DNA from: Taeniopygia guttata
Taxonomy: Eukaryota; Chordata; Aves; Passeriformes; Estrildidae
Reading direction: 5' to 3'
Assembly (NCBI RefSeq): GCF_048771995.1
Contig: NC_133060.1
Coordinates: forward strand, 2,971,501-3,035,500
DNA length: 64,000 bases
Each line of letters opens with the position of its first letter. Within the stretch, counting starts at the first letter, position 1. The translations under genes were made by a program, and so were the position numbers. Below the pieces are notes generated by a model. That model did not search any database, was not told the origin of the DNA, and saw only the letters and a program-made list of their open reading frames with translations. Below are positions 26,301 through 38,479 of this stretch, piece after piece.

Positions 26301-26786
26301 GATTGTGAAATAATTTAGTAAAGGTACAAAGTCTGCCACAGGTACAAGGCTCTGGTTGGAGAAATTAGTCCTGAGGGGTTGGTGGTTCTGTTTCAAGGAC
26401 CAGCAGCTGCTTTGCCTGTTTCTGGATCATGGGGCTCCATGTGCTATTTCACTGATCTTAGCCAGAGAGGCTTCCAAGAAGCAAAAGCAGAGGTAGATCC
26501 TTGTTTGCATTAATGTTGGTGGCTAAGAAGCTGTGCCTCTCTCCCGGCAGAGCTCGTGGAGTGGGTTTATGCCAGGAGCCCTGAAGTCGTCCAGCGCTAT
26601 GCCCTGCCCGTGCTCTGGTCCTTCCTGGACAACGAAGCGCTGCCTGTCCGCAGTGCCAACATCCGCACTGTGGCCACCAAGCTTGCCCTGGCCCTCTACG
26701 AGGCGATGGGCAACAAGCTGAAGAAATGTGCAGCCAGCAAGCCTCCACACATGCGGGAGAACCTCTCCAACATTTTGTACTGGTGA
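20381..26786 (+). CDS. TOGARAM2: TOGARAM2-like gene, 3' six exons only (5'-truncated)
   Basis: Six exons join in phase: 20381-20498, 21469-21572, 22938-23142, 24308-24524, 25586-25672 and 26551-26786 (TGA). They encode about 322 residues: a basic linker (KEPVEKRNDGPKKPQ), then alpha-helical HEAT/TOG-type repeats (LQKLYHLLQAKGFQTRLEGVALLLELC; SHKKVRQKALDVLAEI; PEVVQRYALPVLWSFL). I assign it to TOG-array regulators of axonemal microtubules, which bind tubulin at cilia. The family level (TOG repeat) is firmer than the paralogue. Family members are roughly a thousand residues, so most of the gene is absent: the inverted-repeat arm begins only about 1 kb upstream. The visible frame is intact. The last exon ends at TGG TGA, where 'gtgaag' could also act as a donor. 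Confidence 0.6.
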
Positions 26787-27445
26787 AGGCAGGATGTTCT
26801 CCAGGAAGATGACCAAGTGCTGAGTTGGACACCTCCGGATTTGACTTCTTAGCTGTGCCAAAAATGACAAAACACTAAGGAAGGGTGTGCATCGGCCCCC
26901 GCTCTCTCCATCACCCTTCCTAGTCATGACATGGGGGGCCTGAAGAAACTCCAGACTGAAGACAAGGTGAAGGCTGAGCATGGATCAGCCTCACACAGAG
27001 GTGAGGGGGAAGCTGGGCCGCTCTCTGGAGGGAGAAAGGGTCCTGTGGCAGCCCAGAGAGCCTGTGCACATTGCCAGGGAACAGCTGTGCCCCCATGTGC
27101 CCCTGCAATGAGCTGTGCTCCCAGTGCCCCTGGAGCTGTAGGGCTGCTCAGCCGTGGGGCAGGGAGAGGAGCAGGAGGGTGCATGTGCAGCTGAGCATGG
27201 AAAGCACAGGGCTCTGGGCTCCTGCTGTCCCAGGGCAGCCCAGAGGCCAGGCTGTTCCTGTGGCAGCCCTGTGCAAGTGGGTCAGGGTTTCCCCTGGCCT
27301 GCCTCAAGTGTCTGCCGGCAGGAACATGTTTCCCTGTGCAGCTGTTTAGAAGTTGGCAGGAAATGTGTCCCATGAAATCTAGAGCTCAAGCTGCTTTAGG
27401 TTTGCATTGTGGCATCTGTTAAAACTTTGTGTCTTCACTTTGCAG

Positions 27446-27579
27446 ACCTGACTGGCTATCCTCTTACCAAGAGGTTTTTTCTGGACACTTCTGATTGTCT
27501 CTTACCCGCAAAGTCCTTGTTTCCCATCCAGAAGAGCGCTCATCCCTCCAAGCTCAGGAAGAAGCTGCCGCCTGCCTGA
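27446..27579 (+). other. possible alternative 3' exon of the TOGARAM2-like gene
   Basis: After a good acceptor (cactttgcag) there is a 44-codon open stretch rich in Ser/Lys/Pro, ending in TGA. Splicing from the 26,782 donor would give an immediate stop, so the phase does not fit. It may be 3' untranslated sequence or an exon of a different isoform. Confidence 0.25.
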
Positions 27580-27747
27580 AGAGTAGTTGAAGAATAAGAT
27601 TTATGCATTAGTCTTCACAGATACAGATATACATATGTTCTGATATTTAGATGTAGTTTTGATTAAATGTATTTTGATTGTATCTTGAAATTTTATGACA
27701 TATTTTTAAGTGTATATATTTTAGTTTTATGATTTAAAAAAAGGTAG

Positions 27748-27760
27748 ATAAATAAATAAA
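27748..27760 (+). terminator. polyadenylation signal cluster
   Basis: Overlapping AATAAA hexamers (ATAAATAAATAAA) about 970 bp after the TOGARAM2-like stop codon. They are a plausible 3' end of that transcript. Confidence 0.45.
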
Positions 27761-27779
27761 CTTTAAATAAGCCAAGCGG

Positions 27780-28712
27780 AGAATGTGAGACCCAGACCTA
27801 TCTAGCCTAGAGGTTATGGGAGTGCAGCTCACTCGATGTGCCAGTGTCTCACCACATCCTTTCATCACTGGGCCTCTCCTCTTCCTCTTTTGACACGTTT
27901 TCTTTGTGTCATTTGTGCTGCTCTTTGTCATTTGACATTACAACTCAGCCACCCATTGACATGTCTGGGGGACAATGGACCCACAAGATCCTGTCTAGTC
28001 AAAAGTTTTCCATGTAGATGTATTCTGTGCTCACAAAAGGCCTGAGCAAAGAAATCAAGAGGAGTGTGCCCAAATCCCAAAGCTTTGCTCCTTTGCAACC
28101 TCACACAGATCTGGCTCACGGGTGTTTTTAATCACAATTTCATAGGTATGAAGAGGACATGAGAAAAGATGCACTGCTTTGGAAAAATCATCTGTATGTA
28201 TATTTACCCAGGACAGCAGTCCAACTGTGTTGTTTGCAACCTGTTTGCAGAAGGATGATTGGACTGTGAGTCCAATAACAAGTGACAAGGATTCCTCAAA
28301 TCTTTTTACACTCCAGCCTGGGTGCCATTCAGACCACAGTTATAGGATAATACTGTAGTACATCCCACACACATTCTGCCTCCAATAAAAGCTTGGCTTG
28401 TCTTTTTAGAGTGAAATAAATAGAAGAGTAATAAAATGAACAGTTACACTTGTCACTTTGGAATGACTCTCCTGCTTTCCAGTGTCAACCCTGCACCTCA
28501 TGCTCCCAAGGCTTGTTACAAACAAGTGTCCGAGATTGCTTATAAGTTCTTTGGCAAGGTTCAGTAAAAGCCAGATTGAATATTGAGCAACAGCTCAACA
28601 AAATTCAATGGCAGCACTCACACTATTACTTACTAGTCGATTAAGGCACAACAAGGAAAAAGAGTAACAAATAAAATACAGTCAATCAAACAAGAAATGT
28701 ACTGAGAACTAT

Positions 28713-28751
<39 letters not shown>

Positions 28752-31300
28752 TGTGCATTTGAGAAGGGGACAGAAAGAGCAGGGATCCAAAGGAATACCA
28801 CCTAAAAGCTTAAGAGCACTCAAGCTTAACTCCAGGTCAGCTGGAGCCTCCAGGAGTGGGGCTGTTGGCCCAGGATCCATTGTTGATGGGTGATCCTGCC
28901 AGAGCAGCAAACCTGCGAGCTCGCTGGCTCTGAGAGGCCCCACGCAGAGGGAGGCTGCTGCTGGCAGCCGCTGTGCTCCAGGAGAGCTCCAAGGGCCTCC
29001 TTTTGGAGCGCTGATTATAAAATAAAATGCTTCACCATGGCTGCACTTTGGGTCAGCAGCCTGCCTTTGAAAGTGGGAGAAGAAGGATGTCGTGCCACTG
29101 AGGCCAGAAAAGTGGTTTCCAAGGCTGTTCACAGAACACCCCAGGATCTCGTTAGACAGCACAAGTTCCTGGAGCACTCAATGTTTCTGAAAAGCTCCAG
29201 AGGAGCTGGGTCCAGGGGCTGTTCAGCAAGGCCGAGGCCTGACAAGCCTTTCTCAAATCACTGTGTGGCCTGACAAGGCCGGGGGGATTCACCACCACAA
29301 TCTGAAACATGAAGTTTTGATGTAGGGTAAAAAGCCACGGCCCAGTGGAAGTGGGTCATGTCCTCAGGCCTGTGGGAGAATCACAATGCAGATCCTTGTG
29401 GTAGTGATTCCATTTCTCCCCACTTTTCTAAATTCTTGGTGGCAAGGTCACTTAGGTTAGACACCCAGCTCACAAGCAGTGCTCCTGAAGTTTTCTGCAC
29501 AATGAATTAAAATGAGAATCCTGTGCATGGCATGGAGCACAGAGGAAAGATTTAATGTTAAAAGCATCACCCTGACAATGTTCTTTTGACAGGTTTTGCC
29601 CTGAGCTTTCCTTAGGATTATCTGAAAGATTCAATGTCACTAGCAGAAGCTCCTGCAATGGCTGCTGGCCAGCAGAGAGGGCTGTCAGCTGTAAAACAAG
29701 TGTTGCCACAAGCAGCAGCTTACCCAGGGCAGCAAATCAAGAGCTGGGAAGGAGCTCATCTGAAGGCCAAACCTCTTTTGGTCCTTCTAAAAGGCTGGAA
29801 CAGTTCCTCGTTCCAATGAGGCGGATGCTGGACACCACAGCTCTGTGTGAGGACTGGACACAAGTCTGCTCCCACTGAGCGCTGTGATGGTTTCTGCAGG
29901 AGCTCTGGGCTCCTGCGTGTGGTGACACAATGAGGAGTCAAGGAGCCAAGTGCACTCCTCAAATTCCAAATGGTGCAGGATGTCTCCCAGACCCAACCTG
30001 CCACCACCTACAACTCCATCTGCCCTGGCAGTGCCAAATGCCTCTTACAAACTGACATCAGGAAACTGGGGGGTGAGTGTTGTTTCCCATGGGAAAGGGC
30101 TGGCGTTCATTCATGTCCATGGGCCTGCAACTGGAGCTGGTGCTGCATCTTTCACATTGCTTTAACCCCCCCTGCCAAGTGCTATCTGTGGCTGAGGAAG
30201 GACACAAAAGGATTAACATGACACAGAAGTCTTCCTTTCACTTATTTCCTCTGGGTTAATGAAACCCATCTAATTATCTGGACCTAGGATGGAAGACGCC
30301 AGATATAATCTCAAGATGGAAAAGCTAACTGTATTTTGTCATATGCTGCAAAACAGCATATAACTAAAAATATTGAGGATGGATGAAGGCAAGTACTTTA
30401 AATCTAACATTCAATGTGGTTTCAAGCACAGAAAGTTGTTAGTTGTAAGCCAAACCATGCTGGCCTCTGAGAAAGGACCTTCCTCTTCCACTCATCTGTG
30501 AAGTATTTCAGATATTCAGGAAACATATTATTTTTTGGAGTGAAATGCACTATTGTGCAGGGACAACCATTCTTTCAGAAATGCAGCCTACTTATTCACA
30601 GAATCATGTGTTTCCAAAACCCTTGTAACTCAGTTTTTTGACACACCATTAGCTTTGTAATGAGAAAGCAAGCATGGTCTTACAGTAATCACAAGTTCTG
30701 TATGACAGTGTCTATCTACAGATACAACTAAAGGAAGGTGTGTCGCCCTGATTCTTAAGTTTTTCTAAAGCCTTCTGAGTTTACATTCTATTGGAAAACT
30801 TTCCCACACAGTTTCTATAAATAACATATTGTTTTGAATTCCTTCCTGGGAGTGGAGAAACTTGATGTACTAGTAGTTTGTCCAATGTCTTTGGAGAGGT
30901 GGCCCATTCACTCTCCAATCCACTGTCACCTTTGGAAAAGTATGAAAGTTGGAGTCAGAAAATAAACTTTCTCTTTTACCTTGCAAAGTGGCAAGTGGCT
31001 CGCGTTGTGCTTTCTCATGTCCTATAGCAACAAAGGTGCACTAGTACACCAAATTTTACAGCACAGTATCCAGGCTCTAATATCTAAAAAACAAAGCTTT
31101 GGGCAAAACTTGCATGACCTTAAAGGTCATTGCAACATTTACAATGTCTGCTATATCAGAGGTTATGCTAGGAATTTTATTGAGGTTATTTGCCTCTATA
31201 GAGGCCCAAAGATTGGATTCCTAAGCACCTGTGATATGCTACAATCAACTGCCAAAATAATGATTTAATTTTACAGCATATTAGTATTACATAACCAAGT
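27780..31300. other. intergenic, AT-rich, no gene recognised
   Basis: AT-rich DNA between the TOGARAM2-like and OTOR genes. Short open frames (for example around 28,890-29,270 and 29,950-30,260) lack any recognisable domain. It contains the GT microsatellite and one copy of a dispersed repeat (about 30,120-30,215) that recurs at about 40,070-40,165. Confidence 0.5.
28714..28748. repeat. (GT)n microsatellite
   Basis: About seventeen uninterrupted GT dinucleotides. Confidence 0.95.
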
Positions 31301-31308
31301 ATAATTGT

Positions 31309-31538
31309 CGCTGTTGAGACAGGAACAGAGAAACTCCAAGTCAGAAGGCTGAAAGAACTAAACTCAACAACTGTATTTCAAATACATCGCTCTTTTTATA
31401 GAGAACATCCTGCAGACCAATTTCATTGGTCTTCAAGTAAAAACATCTCACACCAGTGGTGCGTGCTGAATGGCACACGGTGGCAGAACATATCTATAAA
31501 CCATGTGAACAACAAGAGAGACAGAAAATTATTTACAT
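31309..31538 (-). mobile_element. probable solo LTR (avian ERVK-like)
   Basis: On the minus strand this runs from TGTAAATAATT to GTCTCAACA, with TATA-like 'ctctataaaaagagc' and a 'cagttgttgagtttagttc' stretch where an R/U5 region would lie. The termini fit TG...CA, but no target duplication is evident. It lies just 3' of OTOR exon 3, where the last OTOR exon would be expected. Confidence 0.45.
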
Positions 31539-31655
31539 TCCTTTGAAACTCTTTCCCAGGCCCTAGTCTGGCAGAAACCTCTCCTTTCTCTCTGAATGAA
31601 CTGAGAATATCCATATATAATTATGTAGCCAGCTGGGCCTTTGTAAATTCCTCAC

Positions 31656-33005
31656 CCTTGTAGGGACAGGCTGACTTGCCTCTTGATAGACATGTTGTTC
31701 TGACACTGAACTGCTAGGGACATAACCAACTGTCCCCATATAGTTTTCATACTGTTCTCCATAAACTTTCAAGCAAGGAGGTGTATAATGAGATACCTTA
31801 AAACAATCCTCATCTGCTTTGAGCTGGTTTATCACTTAGCCAAAAGGAGTTACCAGTAGTGTTCTTAATGTGGTTTACATCTCCTAGGCTCTAATCAGCT
31901 GGCACATGAAACAAACCATTGACAGAAGTTCTGATCTAGGCATACATTTTTTTGAGTAAATGAATACTGCTTATAGTTTATCTGGAATTTTTTTGTAAAC
32001 ACAGCCAGTTTTTATATTTGCTTCCCTTAAATTTAAGACTTTAAAGGCCCCTGTGATAAAAGATTTATCCTCCACTGTTTTCATAAACAGCCACAGAAAT
32101 AAACTGTTGAGCCATTCTGTAAAGGTTCAGTTCATAATTACCATATAGCTATTGATTAAAAAAAGAAAAATATTAAAGCCCTTCAAGCCTTCTCAACCAG
32201 TTTAAACATTCACTTTTAAAACTATGTTGCTGCTTTAAGCCCCAAAACAGCTCAGCATTTGCAACCATTTCTTGACAGCAATGTGTGTGTGTTAATCTAC
32301 TTCTAGTTTGTTCATATTCACAAGAATCAACTCTTACACTTGCAGCCCAGAATTCCCCAGAGTCTTCTTCATTCATTAGTTTTGAATGAACAGAAATTCA
32401 CTGGCCCTTCTTAATATTAATGAAACTGCAGTCTGAAGCATTATAATCCTCTTCTGCTCTGGCAAGGGAATTGGTGTCTGGGGAAAAAAAAAGCAACAAA
32501 AAAATGAGGTAGATGCATTCAAATACATACATACTTTAACAGAAATATAAATACATATGACCTTGTAGTAAAACTATTCCTACATATAAAAGTAGGTTAT
32601 CTTGAAACAGTTAAAGTCTTCAAGATTTTGTTCTGTGCATTTTTCTGTTTTCCAGTAACCAAAATAACAGCTTTAGAAGCAATTTCAGCACTGAAAGTTA
32701 GAATCCCTCCCTACACTTTTCACTTAAGTGAAAAATGTCCCTTTATAAATCCCATTTTTTGGTAAAACTGCATGTGACATTCTACATAGCCAGTTGACAA
32801 GAAAAATATATGACAGAGCTAAACAAGCAAAGTAGTTTTGCCTTCACCCCCAGCATTATTTTTAAAACTATTTTGTCCTCAAACTTAAAGCAAATTACTT
32901 ACAGACACAGTCATCATCAGGACACAGCTCCTTGCTGGTAAGCTTCTCCATAAAAATTCCAGTTGTGAGAGGACACATTGATCCGAGACACAAAAATAAA
33001 GTCAT
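31656..33005 (-). pseudogene. OTOR: otoraplin copy with in-frame stop
   Basis: Otoraplin is a small secreted SH3-like protein of the inner ear (MIA family, about 128 residues). Three exons are recognisable on the minus strand. Exon 1 (33005-32903) has a short hydrophobic signal then GIFMEKLTSKELCPDDDCV. Exon 2 (32477-32338) has EEDYNASDCSFINIKKGQ then, after the stop, SGEFWAASV. Exon 3 (31765-31656) has VYGEQYENYMGTVGYVP and HVYQEASQPVPT. In exon 2 an in-frame TGA at 32400-32398 follows KKGQ, truncating the protein within the SH3 fold. The exon 2/3 junction is also one base out of phase, and the last short exon after PVPT is not found. Introns are retained, so this is not a processed copy. 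I infer a decayed duplicate. Confidence 0.85.
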
Positions 33006-34122
33006 CAAATAAACACTTTTTGTCACTTTTCTTTGCTGCAGCACTTGCTGAGTGTGTACCAGGTCCAGCAATCCCCATCTTTTATGGAAGAGGCAGAAAA
33101 CTGGACAAACACACCAGGCTAACAGGAATGGGCTGTGGCACCACTGCATCCCACCAGAGGAGCTGGAGGCAGGGGGAAAACCTCAGACCCAACTCATAAA
33201 GCTGAATCCCCTGCCAAAGCCATTCTGTATTAACATTTTAATCAGCAACTGTATTCTTTAAACACTCTAAGCCCTCCTAGAGCTGTCCATAGTCTTAATC
33301 ATACTTCAAGCAAAGTCTGAGAATGAAAATTAAGTCCGACCCTGGTAAGAAGCAAATGAAATTACATCCTTCTTAGTCCTCCAGTCCTTAATTTTCACAA
33401 ATGCTCACTGACAAGCACAATCTTCCATGGACCAAAAACCCTCAGTGGCAGAGATTTCCCTGTTCCTGTCTACAAAAAGGACCTACTGGGACAATAGCAG
33501 ACAGATGCAATGGAACAAATCATTAGGGAGTAATCAGATACAATACGGTATTTCATGTCACACAAAACCTATTAAGTTTTTAACAAGTAAGAAAAAATAA
33601 AGTCAATCAAACCTGAGAAACCCAGAAGCATTAGGACATGTATTTTGGAAAAGCCTGGCTAAAAACCTGAAACTTTTATGTTTCCTCTCAGGACTTTCCC
33701 TTGAGAATGAGGGTGAATGCTCTATTTATTCTGAATATGCGGGCATTCAGCATCCCTGATCATACTTTTGCTCTGGAAAGAAAGCTGTTTTTAGCACTCA
33801 CTTCTGAGAAATAAGGATCACTTTAAAAGTTCTTAAACTGAATAAAGCCCTGCAAGGTTAATCAATAATGAGACAGACTTGAGGAGAAAACATGGCTCAA
33901 AACCAGGATAGTTATATTTTATTTTATAAAAATTAGTATTTCAACAGAAAAAATCGTTCTCTGGGTGATGTGTGGAAATTTTACATGTCCCCTGGTCATT
34001 GTGGCAATTCTATTTGAGTCTTTTTTTTCTGCAGAGAATAGCAAGCGTGCTGACTGACCAGAGTAGCAAGTTTTTAAAAAAAAAAACACCTATCCACAGA
34101 ACTCCTTTACAGGAGCATATAG

Positions 34123-37100
34123 TTATTTCTTTGCATAGGTGATTTTCATGGCATGAGATGGAGTGATCTTGAATCCCTGGAGAGCGTCTCGAGCAGCCCC
34201 TGCTTGGTTCTCGTTTTCAAACTCCACGAATGCGATGTCATGGCGCCCCGGCACTAAGCGTACTTCTTTGAATCCAGGAAACCTTTAAAATAAGGTGAGA
34301 GTCAAAAAATACTTCTTAGCTCAATATACATCTCTCTTCAGTAGCTCCTTATCAGAAGCATCTACTAGCACAATTGTTATTGCTAGTGAAAGATTTAAAT
34401 TGAAGGGTTTTACATGTCCTATCCTTAGAACTATGCTTCAATTAAGGAATATTATGTGGAAGCAGTTTAATCAGAGCTGTACACACACAGAAGCAATCAA
34501 ACTAGTCTTAGAACTGCTCCCTGCTGTCCTATGGACTTTAGTATTACAGTAACCAGCTTAAATCCAGTGCAAATTGATAGCAGATAAATTTCACAATCAA
34601 AGCCAGCTATGAAAAAAATCAGATTTGCTTTCTGAACCAAGTCATCAGAACTGACATCTGTAACCTCGCCAGTAAGACGAACAATTGAAATAGCTTCAGA
34701 ACAAACCCTTATTTCTAAAAAGTGAGCTTGCCAACTGAGAAAACACGTACAGGTTACACAAGAATTAAAAGGAGAAATCATTTCTATTCAAAACTTACTG
34801 ATTAAATAACATGGACAGCATCATCTCATTTGTTTCCTCAGGCAAATTATTAAGGAAAAGGATATAGTTTGGTGGGTTATCAGGCACCTGCAGCAACAGA
34901 AATCAAAGCTCAAAAGACTATACATATTTGCATCCAGTTCCTTTGCATCTGTCTGCATGAGTATTTGAACCAAGACTCACATTTCTTTAGTTTTGCTCAT
35001 AACATTTTATCTGGGTTTCACCACACTTTTATCAAGATGCAGACAGAGCCCCTTCATTCTTTTACATGGATACATTAATTTGGAGAGGTTCTTCCACAAA
35101 AATCACAATACCATACTGTCTTAGATGTCACACTTACACTCAACTAGTCAAGAGCTGACACTGCAGTACTCTCTGCACCCAGGTGCCACAGTAGTGGCTG
35201 CAGTGCTATTCAAGACACCTGTAAGGCAGTGGTGGAATGCATGAAGGACTCACAGTGGGAAGCCAAGCCCTGCTTACCTGCAGTACAACCAAAATACTGA
35301 GTATCAATCAAAACCTACAAAATCCACATGGTTTTATTACAGAGCTCAATTAAAATGTCTTAATTAGAAACCACTTTAGATTTAGAGCTTTAGTCTTGTA
35401 ACAGATTTGCCTGCTAATACAAATTTGTTGCCACCCACCACAGACAAGGCTGAGTAGTTATTTGCTGATACTGGAATCTTCAACTCAACAAGTACATTAT
35501 AAATATAAAAATAAACTGGACACCTCAACTTTAAACATTGTCAAAGCAGTGCCAAATAAAAAGTCTCAGCAGAACAATCTCCTTTTACTGATGGAAATAT
35601 TCCAGGTAGGGCCATTAGAAATTAAACTTCTGAAGTTCAAAGAAATACCCAAATACTCAGTGTTGTGCTTTGATGCACACTGACATACATATATTGTGCC
35701 TGAAAACCCAGGGAGCAAGACCTTTTCCCCTGTTGATTATGTATGCAATGGCAGTACTCCAGAAAGATGTGGGGCAGGGCAGGCAAAGATATTCCTCCAT
35801 GGTACTTGCTCTCCTGCAAATCCTGGCTCTTTACCACTTTCACTTCTAACATGAATCTTTTAGAAAGTCACTGAGCAGACAAGATGAATGAAGCGTAGGG
35901 AGTTGTTCCTACATCTCCACATAATACTTTGGAAAATAAGACACTTGTGAGAAAAAAGAAAAAGTGAGCAGAGAACCCCCAGATTCCTGAGATAAAGCTT
36001 TTAGGCAGCTATTTTGGCATCCTCTGTTGTCTTCCTTTTCTTTATCTGCTGCTAGAATAAAGTAAGTTAAAGGGAACTTATTAGCAATGAAAAAAAAATC
36101 AAGAATCCTTCAACTGATACTAAGCACAGTCCAAATTTAAGAATCCAGTATGATTTGGTAATAGTGCTGTTTTCTGTATAGTAATGAGAAACTGCAGATT
36201 CTCATTTCCTGTCAACCAGATACAGTAGAAAAGGGATTTGTTTTGTTTGTTTACTGTCATGTAGCTGTTAGACAATGTTTCATAGGACAAAAACAAAGCT
36301 GTAAAATATATCCTCAAGTTTCCATGTGTAACAAATTATTATTCATAGAGAATAATTAAAAACATTAGTGCTTTTAGTAATAAAAAACATTTCCTGATTC
36401 TGTGGTGTAGTCCCTGGGCACTGGCTGAATTCTGTGTTGCTCCCTAGCAAGTAAGTACAAAATAGTTTTACAAAGGTATTCCATTAGAAATAAATTAGGG
36501 ACATATCACCATGTTTCTCTATAATTCAAGACATATGTTAAAGGTTTTAGTGAGCTGCAATCCAAGGAACATTTGGTGCCTATGAGATACTTCCCAAAGG
36601 GAACAAATTGTGTGAATTTTGCATAGCTTCAAAACCAGGCAATCAAAAGAAATAGCATCAGTACTACCTGATCAATGCAATGGCTGAGTCAAGTATTTCT
36701 CCACGTTACAAAATTTCAGTTAATAGATAAGGAGGAAATAGTTTTGAAAATGAAGGCCTAGACAGGTATCCTGGTTTCACCTGGGACAGAATTAATTTTC
36801 TTCTTAGTACAGTGTTTTTGAATTTAGTATGAGAGCAACACTGATAACAAACTGATGTTTTGGTTGTTGATAAGTAGTGCTGGTTTGTATCAAGGACTTT
36901 CCTGTTCTCCACACTCTGCTAGTGAGTAGGTGCACCAGAAGCCAGGAGGGAGCCAGGAGAGCTGACCAGAACTGGCCAAAGGGACATTCCATAGTAAAGA
37001 ATATCATGTCCAGTATATAAACTGACAGGATCTAGTCAGGTGCCTTGATGTTTTCTTCTATACTCCAGCACAAAACCTACTAAATGTTGTTATTTTATGC

Positions 37101-38476
37101 ACGCCAACCCTTAGAGGAGATAAATTCCAACCTAACTTCTGTTAATCTAACATGGAACATCTAATATCTGAGGTAAATTAATTGTCTTGTTCTCATTTAC
37201 CATTCTTCTGTCCTTATTAGGCAACATGGAATTAAAACACTGAAGAGAAAAGGTGGTTGAGCACTTGAAGCCAGTACTAAAGATAAGAACACTCTCCTTT
37301 TTTTTTCCTTTTCTTAAGAGGCTAGTTTCTACTTGGGTTTGTTGTACCTTTGCCCTACATCTTTACTTTTATGTGGTAATAGCAAACGAGAAAAAAGAAT
37401 GAACAGCAAGGACTATATAACCAGCCCCCTCTCCTTCTATTTCTAGAAATGCTCAAGAGGTCCAGATAGACAACAGACCCCAATTTAGGGAATTGAAAAG
37501 TAACAAAAGACAACATCAAATCCTAAAAAATTATTTAGAATAGCTTTTGTGTGTGTTTTTTTGTGGTTTTCTTTGGTGCTTTTTTTTTTTTTTGTGGGGG
37601 GGGAGTTGTTTGTTTATTTGGGGTTTTTTGGTTGGTTTTTGTTCTGAACAGAGAAGCAGCTTACCTGGATAACTTTTTTATTTGGTGCATTTGCTGACTG
37701 TTCCAGAGTTTTGGCTTTCTTCTTTTCCTTTCTTTTTTCCTTATCAGCAAAAGTCCCACGCATTTTAGAGATGATATCAGAGTCTGTTTTTGCATACTGA
37801 ATATGCTTTTCAAAAGAAAAAATTAAAAAAATAAAAACAGAGTATATTCTGCAGTCAATAATACTGAACATTTTGCACCATGCACATTAACTGTGTATTG
37901 ACACCCTTTTTTTTTGCAGAAACCTTTTATATTAAAACATTGTTATAAAATGTAGGTACACTTATGAAGTAAACAATTCTCAGTTTTTTCTGAACACAAG
38001 TACAGAAGTCTAAAAAAAACCCTAATATGGAAATTACTAACTTTAGTTCATTGAAATTGGAACTCCATTTATCTGACATCTTTTTAACATCTGTCAAGGT
38101 AACACCTACAGAGAGATTCATTTGAGCTACACAGAGGACATCTGAGAAAATCAGAACTAGCGTCTATTAAAATGGAGTTTTCAGTCCCATTTTAAAGGGA
38201 GTTAAAATTTGACAGGGATTTCTCAGATCTCTGCAGAAATGTAAATTCAGCAAAACCCAAACTTCTTAAACAGAAAAGGCAAGTATCTTAAAAAACAACT
38301 TACCATTGGTTTCCCATAAAATGGAAAGCCTTGTAGCTGTCTCAAGGCATTGGTGGATGATCCAAGTTCTTTAAATATAACAAATGCCTGTCCTCTCATC
38401 TTCATGGTCTTTAAAGCCACAATGTCGACCACATGACCAAACTGTGAGAACAACGCGTACAGGGACCTCTTCAGCT
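34123..38476 (-). CDS. SNRPB2: U2 small nuclear ribonucleoprotein B'' copy, lacking first coding exon
   Basis: SNRPB2 binds U2 snRNA with U2A' in the spliceosome through two RRM domains. Exons on the minus strand: 38476-38304 ([20 protein letters not shown] through [12 protein letters not shown]1), 37806-37666 ([18 protein letters not shown] and a lysine-rich linker), 34887-34799 ([23 protein letters not shown]2 RNP2) and 34282-34123 ([20 protein letters not shown] to ITYAKK, TAA). All are open, with good splice phase and near-vertebrate-consensus sequence. The first coding exon (the MDIRPN... start of RRM1) is not found upstream within the window. The short Ser/Thr/Asn linker exon between exons 2 and 3 was not recognised either. 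The residue after exon 1 is His rather than the usual Arg. AATAAA-like signals lie near 33,915-33,930. Either a 5'-truncated duplicate or a gene whose first exon lies elsewhere. Confidence 0.85.
36769..37030 (+). mobile_element. decayed avian ERVL-type LTR fragment
   Basis: Recognisable U3-like sequence beginning 'tatcctggtttcacctgggacagaattaattttctt', with 'ctgaccagaactggccaaagggacattccata' and TATA-like 'agtatataaac' at about 37,011. It resembles the 5' half of the common avian LTR whose 3' half type appears at 43,250-43,926. It sits in the large SNRPB2 intron. Confidence 0.6.
37568..37630. repeat. poly-T/G-rich simple sequence
   Basis: A run of about 15 T followed by G-runs and GTTT repeats in the SNRPB2 intron. 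Low complexity only. Confidence 0.8.
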
Positions 38477-38479
38477 CTG

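Noticed and set aside
27446..27579. Certain final exon of the TOGARAM2-like gene
   Set aside because: Phase does not fit the only donor available, so it is kept as a low-confidence entry.
28890..29273. 127-codon frame in the TOGARAM2-OTOR intergenic region
   Set aside because: No domain, no splice context, ordinary length for chance.
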